From: Quercus robur
Lineage: Eukaryota; Streptophyta; Magnoliopsida; Fagales; Fagaceae
Direction of reading: 5' to 3'
Assembly: GCF_932294415.1 (NCBI RefSeq)
Contig: NC_065544.1
Span: forward strand, 19,195,351 to 19,259,350
Length of the DNA stretch: 64,000 nt
The notes under the pieces are model-generated. The model had not been told where the DNA came from and did not search any database. It saw only the letters and a program-made list of their open reading frames with translations. Positions within the stretch are counted from its first letter, which is position 1, and each line of letters starts with the position of its first letter. Shown one piece after another: positions 32,539 to 44,056 of the stretch. Position numbers and translations under genes: made by a program.

Positions 32539-33007
32539 ACAGTCTATGAAAATAATATTCTTATTTTAGATTCACACATTTTTTTAGGAGCTTCAACACT
32601 TTAAGTTTCAACATTTGGGATAGAGAATTTGAACAATAACCTCTAAATATTGAACACCTTTTCTTTTAAAATGTGCATAAACTATGAATAGTTTCCCCAT
32701 AAATTACACACACTTGAAAACATGAAGTTGAATTTTATAATCTAATTATATAGGCTTAAAAAAATGTAAAGGCTAAAATGTATGTAGTCAAATAAAATCA
32801 AACAATTGAAATGAATTTATTTTTATCTCAATACCTTGAATTCTCTGTATAATAAGAATACAAGATTATTATTATCAAATAAAACTAGAAATCAAGTCAC
32901 AATGACTTAATTTAATTGCTCAACACTATTATTAAAATAAAATAATGAATTATTTAACAAAAAAAAAAAGCTACTCAAACCCAACTAATAGTTGGAAACA
33001 AAAAACT

Positions 33008-33862
33008 GGGGGAATCTGGGTAACTAATTTAGTTTTCCCAACTATCTAGTTAGTAGTTAAGGTTTCAAAACTATATTTTTTACTAGCATCTCGAGTCTAA
33101 AAGACTCAATTTAGGGCCTATAAATCAAGTTTTTGGGACTCGATTTTCATGGATGGATCATGTCTGATGTGGTATTTTTGCCAGACGTGGCGTCTACCTG
33201 GAAATCGAGTCTCTAAGACTCGATTTCTAACCCAAAAAAATTTAAAAAAATTTTAAGTCTCATGTACAAGCCGAAATACCCAAAAACAAATTTAAGAAAT
33301 CCCAAACACATCAATCGCAATCCTAAAGACTCATATCAGAGGGAGACAAAGAGCTCAGAGGGAGAGAAAGACTCAAATCAGAGGGAGAGGGAGAGAAAGA
33401 GCTGGGTCGCGCGTGGCCTAGGGCTCGCGCGGCCTGTGTCTGCTTGGGTCACGTGGCTTCAGACCACCCACTCCGATCTCGACGGCCTGGGTCACCGTGG
33501 CCTAGGTCTGCTTGGGTCGCACGGCTTCAGACCACCCACTCCGATCTCGATCTTCTCTCTCTTTCTGTTTCTGGTTTTTTTTTTTTTTTCTCTGGGTTCT
33601 TCACTGATGTTCTTCCTCTCTGATTTGTTCTAATTTATAAGGGTTATAAATCAAGTCTTAGAGACTCGATTTCCATGTAGTCGCCACGTGGAAAAATATG
33701 CCACATTGAAAGTAATTAAAGCATAGAAATCGAGTCTTTGATGCTCGATTTATAGGCCAAAATCGAGTCTAACAGACTCGAGATGCTAGTAAATAATATA
33801 ATTTGGGAACCAGAACTACTAACTAAATGGTTGGGAAATTATGGCTAATTACCCATTTCGTC
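33008..33862. mobile_element. Mutator-like element, non-autonomous, GC-rich core
   Basis: 855 bp with long terminal inverted repeats (about 200 bp): left GGGGGAATCTGGGTAACTAA, and right complement GACGAAATGGGTAATTAGCC. Shared inner words are 'actagcatctcgagtct' and 'aatcgagtct.taagactcga'. Perfect 9 bp duplication CAAAAAACT at 32999-33007 and 33863-33871. The core at 33400-33560 is much richer in G+C and holds a direct repeat of about 65 bp ('tctgcttgggtc.c.cggcttcagaccacccactccgatctcga'). It may be captured DNA of unknown origin. An open frame (33262-33633) crosses it but is repetitive and not recognised. Confidence 0.85.
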
Positions 33863-33871
33863 CAAAAAACT

Positions 33872-35614
33872 GAATAAAATATTACTATTTAACAATTAGT
33901 TAATAAACTAAACTACTCTACGCCCTAAGAAAAACATCAAACTAATCTTATAAGCTACCTTTTTTACTCTATCAAAACGTGGAATTGAACTAGAGATGCC
34001 CAATCACCAAAGTTCCTCTCAATATAATAACACCAGAGTTCAAGGAGTGAAGAGAAAATCTGTACCCAGCAAAATTTTTTATGGATGGTTAAGTTCTTTA
34101 GATCTATCGCAAACCCAAATTCGAAACTATTACAGCAAGTAGTGGCAGAGAACGACAATGAGGATATGTTGATGACGAACTAGACAACAGCGTTTCATCC
34201 TCCTCCTTGGTGTTCAGACTTATCAGACCCATCAAAAAAAAAAAAAAAAATTAAGTGCTTTGAAACAATATTATTAAGCTGAATAAGAGAAAGAAGAAAA
34301 GGGTTTTGTTTGGAAATGAAAAATGAAAAAGTGAGTGTAGTGGGAGAGACAAAGAGGTCATTCTTGCATTTTTGTAATGTGAGGATAGAAAGAGAGAAAG
34401 CTTTGGAGTCTGAGAGATAGAAAGAGAAAGATAGTGGGTTTAGATTTTGGTTGTTTGTGGGTCGGCAGATCAGTGTTGGATATGTTTGTTGTGGAATCAG
34501 TGGTTGTGGTGGGCTATGATTTTGATTTAGGATTTGAGAAATCCCATGTTTATATTTGGTTGTTTGTTCTTCATTTTTACAAAACCCTAAGTTTTTTATC
34601 CTCCTTAAAACATCCACAATAGTGGAGCTATTTTTTTAGCTATTTAGCACCACAAAAAGCTACTTTATCTATTTTACAAAACATCTAGCAGCAGTAGATT
34701 TATTTTTAACTTTCAACACAATAAAATAATATAAACATCACAATAAAATAACATATCTACTATAATAAAATAATACATCCCACCACCACCACCACCCTGC
34801 CCACAATCTACTCATACCACCACCACAACCACCAAAATCATCCCACAACCACCCAAGAAAATCAATCCACAACCACAAAAATAAAACCCACAAAGTTTTG
34901 ATCACAACCAAATAGTACACAGAATTTTAACAACAGCAATGGATTTAGAACAGTCAAAGCTCAAAATTTTTTCCATATTGAACAACAGTGATAGATTCAA
35001 AAACAATCAAAATATTGATCCAAAAGCAAAAGCAAAATCAAACACAAACTTGAGGTAATAAAATCAGTGCAGATCGGGTTCTTCGCTGTAAGCCTTGGCA
35101 CCGATCGGGAACAAGAATCGACAAGTCGTGAACTGAGTCGACGATCCTTGACGCTGAGTGAAAGATTATTGTCCAATCCACTGAGATAACACTGCATTGA
35201 GCTTCGCGCAGGCCATGCCTATTTCGGCGAATTACGAAACCCAATACGGCGACAAAAAATAAAATCGGTGGTTTGGTGTGTGTGTGTGTCTTTTTTGAAC
35301 AACCCTAGATAGATAAAGTGGTAAAGTTCAAACCACATGTAGACACTATTAAAATGGACTAAATACAAGTAGGTTTACTATAATTTTTCTTTTTTAATTT
35401 TAACTCAAATTTATATTTTAGAAGTAAAAGGCTGTGAAGTTTGGGATAGTTTTATATATTTAAGACGCAATTATTTTCTTTCTAAAAATCTAGCATGTAC
35501 AGTAACTATTCAATACACTTATGTTTACCTCAATTGTTTTTCTTTTTGTTTATTTTTCCCTAATGGAATTCAATTGGCGTTGAGTCTTATATTTTACACA
35601 AAATAATTTTTTTT
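33872..35614. other. Unassigned intergenic DNA
   Basis: No recognisable gene. Long open frames at 34195-34617 (minus) and 34997-35244 (minus) are low complexity or unlike known proteins. A segment near 34617 ('aacatccacaatagtgg') has the look of a MITE end, and (CCA)n repeats are at 34780-34850. Confidence 0.4.
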
Positions 35615-37049
35615 AGGATAAATTGCAAATTACACTCTTGAAGTTTGGAGTAGTTGACTGGAATTTACACCCCAAAGTTTCAATAACTTGATTTTATACC
35701 CTGAAGTTTGGTTTTGTTAGCAATTCACACCCTACAGTTAGTTTCAGTTGTTAAGTGACACATGTGCATACTGATGTGTTTTATTTTTGCCAAATCAGTC
35801 CCAAAACTATGTCGTTTCTTTGAAAAATAAAAACTTACCTGGCACTTTACAAACGGTACCGTTTTGCCCATGCTAAAACACAAAAAATCCAATCCTAAAA
35901 CTACACTGTTTCAGCCTAATTCTAAAATCTCAAATTAGTCACTCGTATCATCAGCTATTCCCAAATCTTTAAGCAAGCCTCATTGTGAACCCATCCACTC
36001 GAAAGGTACCGGCGGCGGCAGCAACGGCTTATCTTGAAAAAACCAATCATTTGTAAAAAAAAATAAATAAATAAAAATAAAAATAAAATAACTCTCATTC
36101 CAATATGGAAATCTATGAGATGTTGAAATCATCTATGCAATAGAACAATCATGGGTTTGCCTAACCAATCAGCAATAATCCAAGTGCTTAACAAATCATG
36201 GGTTTGCCTAACCAATCAACAATAATCCAAGTGCTTTACACATGAATTAGTTTAGAACTCAGGTCAACACTCATGGGTTTGCCTATCCGATCAACAATCA
36301 TGGGTTTTCCTAACCATTCAACAATAATCCAAGTGCTTAACAACCTAATCTCAGGTCGACACAATGCAAGCTTTTCTACACCTAATTAGTTTGGAACTTA
36401 CAGTCATCATCATAATCTTTTACACGAGTCTATAGTAGTGAATATAAATAGTAATCAAAACTTAATTTTAAAAAAGAAAAAATGAATTATGAAAAATCAT
36501 CAATAGCTATGAAAATAGCCTAAACCATATCATATCAAACAGTAATCAAACCTCACCATTGTTGTGGCCATTGTTGTGGTCGTTGCTGGGCTATTAGCTG
36601 AGGTTCACAAAAGCCGAGGACATTTTTCAGGTTCATGATGAGGCCGCTGCCGCTGGGATGATGGGTTCACGATGAGCCGCTGCCGCCAGTACCTTTCAGG
36701 TGGATGGGTTCACGATAAGGCTTACTCAAAGATTTGGGAATAACTGATGATATGAGTGACTGATTTGAGATTTTAGAATTAGGCTGAAACGGTGTAGTTT
36801 TAGGATTGGATTTTTTTGTGTTTTAGCTTGGGCAAAATGGTACCGTTTGTATAGTGACAGGTAAGTTTTTATTTTTCATTGACACAGCATAGTTTTGAGG
36901 TTGATTTGGCAAAAATAAAACACGTCAGCACGCACATGTATCACTTAACAGCAAAAACTAATTGTAGGGTGTAAATTGCTAACAGAACCAAACTTCATGA
37001 TGTAAAATCAAGTTTCTGAAACTTTGAGGTGTAAAATCCAGTCAACCCC
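35615..37049. mobile_element. Foldback element with about 420 bp arms
   Basis: Left arm about 35615-36035 is the inverted complement of about 36670-37049. Examples are 'gttgactggaatttacaccccaaag' against 'ctttgaggtgtaaaatccagtcaac', and 'ggtaccggcggcggcagc' against 'gctgccgccagtacc'. The left end runs about 35 bp further out than the right, so the right end is truncated and no target duplication is seen. The loop (36120-36360) holds at least four copies of 'atgggtttgcctaaccaatcaacaataatccaag'. Long arms suggest a Mutator-class foldback. No coding gene. Confidence 0.8.
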
Positions 37050-37463
37050 TTACCCTTTTTGTTAATAATAAATTAACTAATGTTCTTGTACGATATTGAA
37101 AACTTATAGCCTTCACAATTTTTTTTTCCTCCATCTTTTGACTTTTCAATTTCAAACTCTAAATTTTTGTTTTAAACCAAATTTTAAATACTTTGAAAAA
37201 TAGAGGAAAAAATGATGAATTTTATATATATTTAAAAGCAATCAATTTTACAGGTATATTGCCATACTCTTAACACTTTTAAATTTATTTCTTTTATAAT
37301 TTTTTTTTGAAGGAATCAAATTAGCTATATAAAGTTAATATATTTATTTAGATTCATTGCTTACTTCGATTGTTATTAAAAAAGAATTGGTTGTTTTTGT
37401 TGGTTTATTTCAATTAATGATATGAGAATATATATTTGTAGCTAATTGAATTATGAAGAGTCA

Positions 37464-37609
37464 CCACCGCACACCCTTGATGCAGTGGTCACTCCACAAG
37501 TATAAATGCTTGTAAGGTGTGGGGGGTAAGAGCCGGGGCTCAAATCTCCACACATATACACTTAGATTAGGTTAGAGTAGAAATTCTATCTTGTATCCAA
37601 AAAAAAAAA
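37464..37609 (+). mobile_element. tRNA-derived SINE, intact copy
   Basis: 146 bp: CCACCGCACACCCTTGATG start, an A-box-like TGATGCAGTGGTCA, a B-box-like GGGGCTCAAATCTCC, a 3' end CTATCTTGTATCC and an A tail. A 14 bp duplication ATTATGAAGAGTCA / ATTATAAAGAGTCA at 37450-37463 and 37610-37623. Reference copy for the two others in this window; reminiscent of the widespread Au-type SINEs of flowering plants, but that name is a guess. Confidence 0.85.
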
Positions 37610-37623
37610 ATTATAAAGAGTCA

Positions 37624-38454
37624 TATGAGTTAATTTAAAATTCTAAATGAAATTGTTAAGTAAATTGATCTTGGTATGAGAAAATAAATTATAGTTTACA
37701 TTAATATTAAATTTTGTTTGATAATTATAATTATTTATGATTGTTTATTTATTCAATTGATAATATCGATTAATATTTTTTAGGTTATTTTTAATATTCT
37801 CTTTAACTCTTCCTCTAAATTGAAATCTTCACTTCACGACTACAGGTTGGAACTGGGCACTGCCATAAAGTTTTCCTTTTGACCCCAAAAAAAAAAAAAA
37901 ATAGTTATATAAAAATAAATAAATTATATATATATATATATATAATGATATATAATGGGCGTGCTTATAAGTTATAATGTGAGTATTGAAATATTTTTTT
38001 GCACTCCTTACGGACGTGGACACTGGACAGCAAGCCGCGTGTGTGAACACAGAACAGATTCCTGTAAAGACAATAACACGACACCACTTTCCACCGCTCC
38101 CAGTTAGCCGCCACCAAATCCCAATTTTATACTAACAATATACTATAAAAAGCTATCTGAGGTGTGGCATCCACACCCCCGCATCTATTCCAAATTTCCA
38201 ATATTATAATCTTTTGTTTCTTTATAAGATCCCATATTATAATCTTGTTCGTTAATGGTGTCAATGTCTCTTTTTCTCTTTCTACAAGCTACTAATGCTT
38301 CTTCTAAAATATAAAATAAAATAAAATAAAATAAGTAATAATACTCAAATAAGATTATAAGAGTACTTACATCAAACGATGTATAATATAAAATAAAATA
38401 AAAAGTGTCAAATTTATATATATTAGTTAAGTTAAAATTGTGTAAAATACTGTT
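37624..38454. other. AT-rich intergenic DNA
   Basis: (AT)n at 37926-37945 and (AAAAT)n at 38308-38335. No gene recognised. Confidence 0.5.
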
Positions 38455-38460
38455 ACAGCT

Positions 38461-39001
38461 AAGGTTGTCAAAATTGGGATCCTACGTATGATCGTGGGAG
38501 ATAAATGGGATCGTGGATCATAAGATCCTACATTATTTGAGAAAAAAACAAAAAATACATGTTAGTATATTAAATAATCACATAAATTATACATTCATTT
38601 ATAAAAAACCAAAAATTTGCATCGATTTGATATAATTATCATATATCACTACATCCATTTGTAAGCATTATTTAAAAATGCCAAAAACCTCAAAACGTGA
38701 CACTTTATTGGTATGTTATTTTTTATTTTGGTCCAATTGACACTCCATTTCTCTCTATCTCTCTACATTAGAATAGAAAAACTTAGTCTATTGGAATGTT
38801 ATTTTTCATTTAGGTCCAATTGAGCCTTCTGTCAAATTAAAGAAAATTACAAGAAACTAGGATTGTTTGGAATCGTCAGAATCGTATGATACTACCGATC
38901 CTAAACGATCGCAAAGATCCTTGAAAGAACCGGATCATTTTAGGCAGGTGGGATTGTAAAATCATAGGATCGTAGAATCCAAATTGGGATTTTAACAACC
39001 A
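38461..39001. mobile_element. TIR element rich in GATC words
   Basis: Ends GGTTGTCAAAATTGGGATCC and (complement) GGTTGTTAAAATCCCAATTT. The terminal 60-100 bp contain repeated 'gggatcgt', 'ggatcctac', 'gatcctaaacgatcg' words, with AT-rich DNA in the middle. No clear target duplication, so the superfamily is open. Non-coding. Confidence 0.6.
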
Positions 39002-39014
39002 TGGTTGCAACAAT

Positions 39015-40107
39015 AGAGCATTTATATCAATTTTTGTTAAGTATAAAAAGTTTTATATTGTGCTTAACCGGCCCCCAAAACCTCCTACATTAGTTTATGT
39101 ATAATTGTGTAAATTCATTCATAGCTATAATAACCATATAAATTTACACTGGCGTTATTTATTTTGCATTTAGTTATTTATTCTTTATTTACATATCCTA
39201 AAGATTAAGGAAGAGAGTTGAAGCTGATTATCATATGTGAAAAAAGAGAAACAGTTAAAATAATTAAGAAAATTTGATATTTTAATGAAATAGAGTTTAG
39301 AATAGATAATTAGGTGTATTTTAGAAAAATTGTAATGTAAAATAGAAAATGTATGTTCTTATACTAAAAAAAATAGGAATTTTTGCACGAGCTGCGTGAA
39401 TTCTAGAATCGTGTAAATATACATAGTTACTATAGCTGTGTATATCTTTTTTAATTCATCTCTCTCTCTCTCTCTCTAGAAATTCATATCTCTCCCTCAC
39501 GGTAGGATCTGTCCCCAACCTAGAAACAGATCCAATCATCCCTCTGCCACATCATATCAAATGGGTTCAAATTGGTTAACTGGATTTCCAATCAATGGGC
39601 TTCGAATTGGTTCAAAATAGGTGAAGCATAAATCTGGATTTCATTTTGAGCTTCGGTTTGATGGGTTTCAATGGGTTTGAAGCGTGATTTGGGTTTTGAA
39701 ATGGGTTCAAATGGATTATGGGTTTCAACTTCGGTTAGATGGGGTTGAAGCTTGATTTGGTTCCGCCATTGGATGGGGCTAGTACTTTGATTCTAGGTTT
39801 GTTTCAAGATTCTGGGTTTTGATTTGATGGGTTTGAGGGTTTAATTTTGGTTTGATGAGTTTGATTTTGGCTTTGCTGGGTTCTGGATTTGAAGGTTTAA
39901 TGAGAAAACAAAGGAAAACCAAAAAGGAAAAAAATAATAGAAATAATAGTAAAAAAAATGGATGAAGAATAAATATTATATTGAAATAGAATGTATAATA
40001 GATAATCTAATGTGTGTGTTTTTGAAAAATGGTTGGGTAAAATAGAAAAAATAAATTCTTATGTTAAAATAGACAAAAAAATTTGCATGAACTAATGTGA
40101 ATACTCT
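39015..40107. mobile_element. TIR element with duplicated inner segment
   Basis: About 1.09 kb with ends AGAGCATTTATATCAATTTTT and (complement) AGAGTATTCACATTAGTTC, flanked by AAT on both sides. A 130 bp segment near 39287-39415 recurs directly near 39975-40105 ('aatagataat', 'aaaatagaaaatgtatgttcttat'). Between them lies GGGTTT/GATTTG-rich repetitive DNA and a (CT)n at 39458-39476. No coding sequence recognised. Confidence 0.5.
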
Positions 40108-40764
40108 AATAAAACCATCAAATATAAAGTATTTTTCACTTTCACATAAATCTATTATTTTTTTCCATCACTCAGTGTCAGTTACATAGAATAATTGTGA
40201 AAAAGGATGCGGTAAAATTTGTGGTTATAGGCTTTTTGAATATAAAACCCAAAATGTCAAAGGTGGATTACAAGCAGCCACAGTATGTGCGGCAACCAAC
40301 CAAGATTGATCCAGCTTAGCACGCAGGGCAAAACTCACGCGTGAGGCATATCATGCACCGTAAGTTTTACTTGTCAGCCAAGTTAAACTCTCTAAAACCT
40401 GAAATTGCAGTCATGCATATATTATGCGCGGCCAACGGGGTCAAGGAGTCTCTACAAATTTAAAACAACAATGAAGTTTCTTTTTAAATTCCATAAAAAC
40501 TAGCAAGACGCTCAAAAAGAGCTCCTCAATAAGTTCCTCCGAAGGCCACAAAAAAGTTCTCCAATCAAGGAACTCTCGACAACTCGAAAGCAATCCAGGC
40601 GCATATATAACTTGGAGCTATAGCTCTCTGTATCTTAAGGAAGCAGTAAGACCAATAATAGATATGACAATTCTCTTTTAGGAATCATCAATATAAAAAT
40701 AAGTTTTGCACTCTCCTTAACCTCGATGCCTCACTTGACCAAGCAGGGGTGGAACTCAATTGAA

Positions 40765-40766
<2 letters not shown>
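40108..40766. other. Intergenic DNA, no gene recognised
   Basis: Less AT-rich than its surroundings in 40270-40640, but without a recognisable product on either strand. Confidence 0.4.
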
Positions 40767-40784
<18 letters not shown>

Positions 40785-40797
<13 letters not shown>

Positions 40798-42235
40798 TGG
40801 ATTAAACATTTCACTAACTCTTTATCTTTCATATTAACTCTCATATATTTATATTGTCATGTTAATTCATTTTAATTAGATAATATTAAAATACTACAAC
40901 ATTATGTCAAAAAACTACAAATAAGAACACCCCGACATGCCCTCTTCAGTGTTCTTTTTAAAAAGTTTGCTTTCTTCATTGATCTTTATAAAAAGTTTGC
41001 TTTGTAAGCTTGAAGCCACATCTCTTTAGTCTTTTATAAATATCTATTGCTTTTACAATTGCATTTTACTATTAAAATCCCTCCTCCATATCACTCATGT
41101 CAAAACATTAGTTTGACTTTCTTTAGAGCACTAGCATTGGGGCGTAAACACTCATCTATTATATATATTATGTGTTGGATAAACATTTCACTAACTCTTT
41201 ATATTTTATATTAATTCTCATAACTTTATTGTCATGTTAATTCATTTTAATTAGATAATATTAAAATATTACAGCATTATGTCAAAAAACTACAAATGAG
41301 AACACCCCGACATGCCCTCTTCAATGATCTTTTTAAAAAGTTTGCTTTCTTCATTGATCTTTATAAAAAGTTTGCTTTGTAAGCTGGAAGCCACATCTCT
41401 TTAGTCTTTTATAAATATCTATTGCTTTTACAATTGCATTTTACTATTAAAATCCCTCCTCCATATCACTCATATCAAGCCATAAGTTTGACTTTCTTTA
41501 GAGCACTAAACACCCATCTATTATATATATTATGTGTTAGATTAACATTTCACTAACTCTTTATCTTTTATATTAATTCTCATATATTTATTGTTATGTT
41601 AATTCATTTTAATTAGATAATATTAAAATATTACAACATTATGTCAAAAAACTACAAATGAGAACACCCCGACATGCCCTCTTCAATGATCTTTTAAAAA
41701 AGTTTGCTTTCTTCATTGATCTTTTAAAAAAGTTTTCTTTGTAAGCTTGAAGTCACATCTCTTTAGTCTCTTATAAATATCTATTGCTTTTACAATTGCA
41801 TTTTACTATTGAAATCCCTCCTCTATATCAGTCATGTCAAGCCATTACTTTGACTTTCTTTAGAGCACTAGCATTGGGTCGTAAACACCCATCTATTATA
41901 TATATTATGTGTTAGATAAACATTTCACTAACTCTTTATCTTTTATATTAATTCTCATATATTCATTGTCATGTTAATTCATTTTAATTAGATAATATTA
42001 AAATATTACAACATTATGTCAAAAAACTACAAATGAGAACACCCCGACATGCCCTCTTTAGTGATCTTTTAAAAAAGTTTGCTTTGTAAGCTTGAAGTCA
42101 CATCTCTTTAGTCTTTTATAAATATCTATTGCTTTTATAATTGCATTTTACTATTAAAATCCCTCCTCCATATCACTCATGTCAAGCCATTAGTTTGACT
42201 TTCTTTATAGCACTAGCATTGGGGCGTAAACACCC
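40785..42235. repeat. Tandem array, four units of about 370 bp
   Basis: The landmark GACATGCCCTCTT starts at 40934, 41309, 41671 and 42046, giving spacings of 375, 362 and 375 bp. Each unit runs 'attatgtgtt.gat.aaacatttcactaactctttat' through 'aagtttgctttgtaagctt' to 'gagcactagcattgggGCGTAAACACC'. The last words are the left end of the MITE at 42208. Unit four lacks one internal 'gctttcttcattgatct' repeat. An (AT)n precedes the array. Non-coding. Confidence 0.85.
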
Positions 42236-42257
42236 CCAGTTGCTATTTTACAACTTA

Positions 42258-44056
42258 GGCGTAAATGTACTTTTAGTTCCTACATTTTGACCCGATTTCT
42301 ATTTTGATCCCTACATTTTATTTTTATCACTTTTAGTCCCTAAACCAATTAACGCGTGACATTTAAGTCCTTACCTTCACCCAACTAACAAAAAATGCTG
42401 ACGTGGCTGACGGCACAGTAAAATAATAATTAAAAAATCTATTTTAGAATTAAAAAATTGCCTCGTCAGAATTTAAATTAGAAAAAATTAATTTATTAAT
42501 TTTAACTAAATGAAAAATTAAAAACAAAAAATTACAGATCTAAGAACATAAGAACTTGTTCTTCAATGTTCTTCTTAAATCAAGAAATAAGCCCAGCAAT
42601 GACATCAAACCCAAATTGAATATCAAAGACATCAAAACCAGCAACGACATCAAACCCAGAATCAAAGAGCAAACCCAGCAACGACATTTTCCTTTATTTG
42701 AAATCCAAATAAAAAACATTTTGGTCATTGCTCATCCACTAGATTCAACTTAATAAAGCTCTCTCTAGTCTAAAATGAAGCTCTTTTTCATCTAAAGCTC
42801 TATCTCTCTCTCTCTCTCAGATCAAAATCTCTATCTCTATCTCTCTTTCGGCTTTCTCTTTGGATCTGGGTTTAGAGAAACAGATGGTGGGTGCTGGGTT
42901 CGACTGGGTTTGCTGGGATCTAGCCTTTCTCTTCGGCTTTGATCGGTGATTGTTGGTGGGTTTGACTAGGTTTGATCAGATCTGGGTTTAGAGAAAGAGA
43001 TGGATTCTCCACCTCTCTCACGCAAAGCGAAGCCGATACGATTGACAAAAACCCCTTAGTCCTCACCGTGTTCGAGGACCACCGTCGCGAGCTTCACACC
43101 ACTCGATCTCCTCAGTTTCTCGACCTTAGAAACTAGTGTGGTCTCTAGTCCGATTCCGATTACAGCTCCGATGTCATTATCAGTCTTCTCGATACCGAAA
43201 TCTGGCCAAAGCGGCATAGCTTTTTCGATAGGAATCTCGGTTCGGTTCCATCTTAGTGGAAGGGAGCTTGTTGGTGGGTGCTGGGTTCGACTGGGCTCGT
43301 TGGTTGGGATTGCAGGGTTTGTTGTTGTTGTTGGTTTGATCGGTGATCGTTTCTAGACATTTGGGGTTTAGGGTTTGCTGGAGATTTGGTTTTAGCGTTT
43401 GTTGGGAATTTCGCATTTTGAAATTTCTTTTTGTTTTTTAAGTTATTAACTTGTTGTGGTATTCGAAATTTCTTTGATTATGGTTTAGTTTGGGAGTGGA
43501 TGAGTTGGGTGCTTTGCTGGGTTTCTATTCTTTGGATGGTTTGGTTTGGGTGTGATTTCGTGTGGGTTTTCCTGTGTTTGCTCTTGTTGAGGCTCTTTGA
43601 TTTGGTGATGTTCATGTTTTTTTTTCCTGTAGGTTTGATGTTCATGTCCTTTGATGTTCATGCTCTTTGATTCTAGGTTTGCTCTTTGATTCTGGGTTTG
43701 ATGTCATTGCTGGGTTTATTTCTTGATTTAAGATGAACATTGAAGAACAAGTTCTTATGTTCTTAGATCTGTAATTTTTTGTTTTTAATTTTTTTCATTT
43801 AGTTAAAATTAATAAATCAATTTTTTTTTAATTTAAATTCTGACGTGGCAATTTTTTAATGCTAAAATAGATTTTTTTTTTTAATTATTATTTTACTATG
43901 CCGTTAGCCACGTCAACATTTTCTGTTAGTTGGGTGACGGTAGGGACTTAAATGTCACGCGTTAATTGGTTTAGGGACTAAAAGTGGTAAAAATAAAATG
44001 TAAGGACCAAAATAGAAATCGGGTCAAAATGTAGGGACTAAAAGTACATTTACGCC
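42258..44056. mobile_element. Pack-MULE (Mutator-like element carrying a host gene piece)
   Basis: 1799 bp with terminal inverted repeats of about 450 bp. The left end is GGCGTAAATGTACTTTTAGT and the right end is its exact complement. A perfect 9 bp duplication TACAACTTA lies at 42249-42257 and 44057-44065. The arms contain 'gggactaaaagtg', 'cacgcgttaattggtttaggg' and 'ttgaagaacaagttcttatgttctta'. No transposase is present, so it depended on an autonomous Mutator-like element. The core carries a fragment of a subtilase gene (43014-43271). Confidence 0.92.
43014..43271 (+). pseudogene. Captured subtilisin-like protease (SBT1-type) exon fragment
   Basis: Translating plus from 43014 gives 86 codons in one frame with three stops. 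Recognisable words are EADTIDKNPLVLTVFEDHRR, ELHTTRSPQFLDLRN, SDSDYSSDVIISLLDTEIWP, HSFFDRNLGSVPS and WKGAC. In plant subtilases these span the end of the inhibitory propeptide, the prodomain cleavage region (HTTRSP.FLGL) and the catalytic Asp of the D-[ST]-G motif. Here the motif is DTEIW, with the Asp kept and the Gly replaced. Stops fall at 43137 (after LRN), 43149 and 43254. About 86 of some 750 residues are present, so there is no enzyme. The fragment sits in the core of the Pack-MULE; homology ends where the repetitive 'ttggtgggtgctgggttcgactgg' begins. Confidence 0.85.

Noticed and set aside
33262..33633. 123-codon open frame in the Mutator-like element
   Set aside because: Runs across a direct repeat and inverted-repeat arm with a T-run end; no recognisable protein.
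34195..34617. 140-codon minus-strand open frame
   Set aside because: Low-complexity Phe/Ser/Leu-rich, no family resemblance, no promoter or splice context.
40785..42235. CRISPR-like array
   Set aside because: Units are ~370 bp with no short repeat-spacer pattern, and the host is a plant; it is a tandem satellite-like array.
43138..43416. Open frames on both strands over the Pack-MULE core
   Set aside because: They are out of frame with the clear subtilase translation starting at 43014, so they are shadows of the captured fragment.
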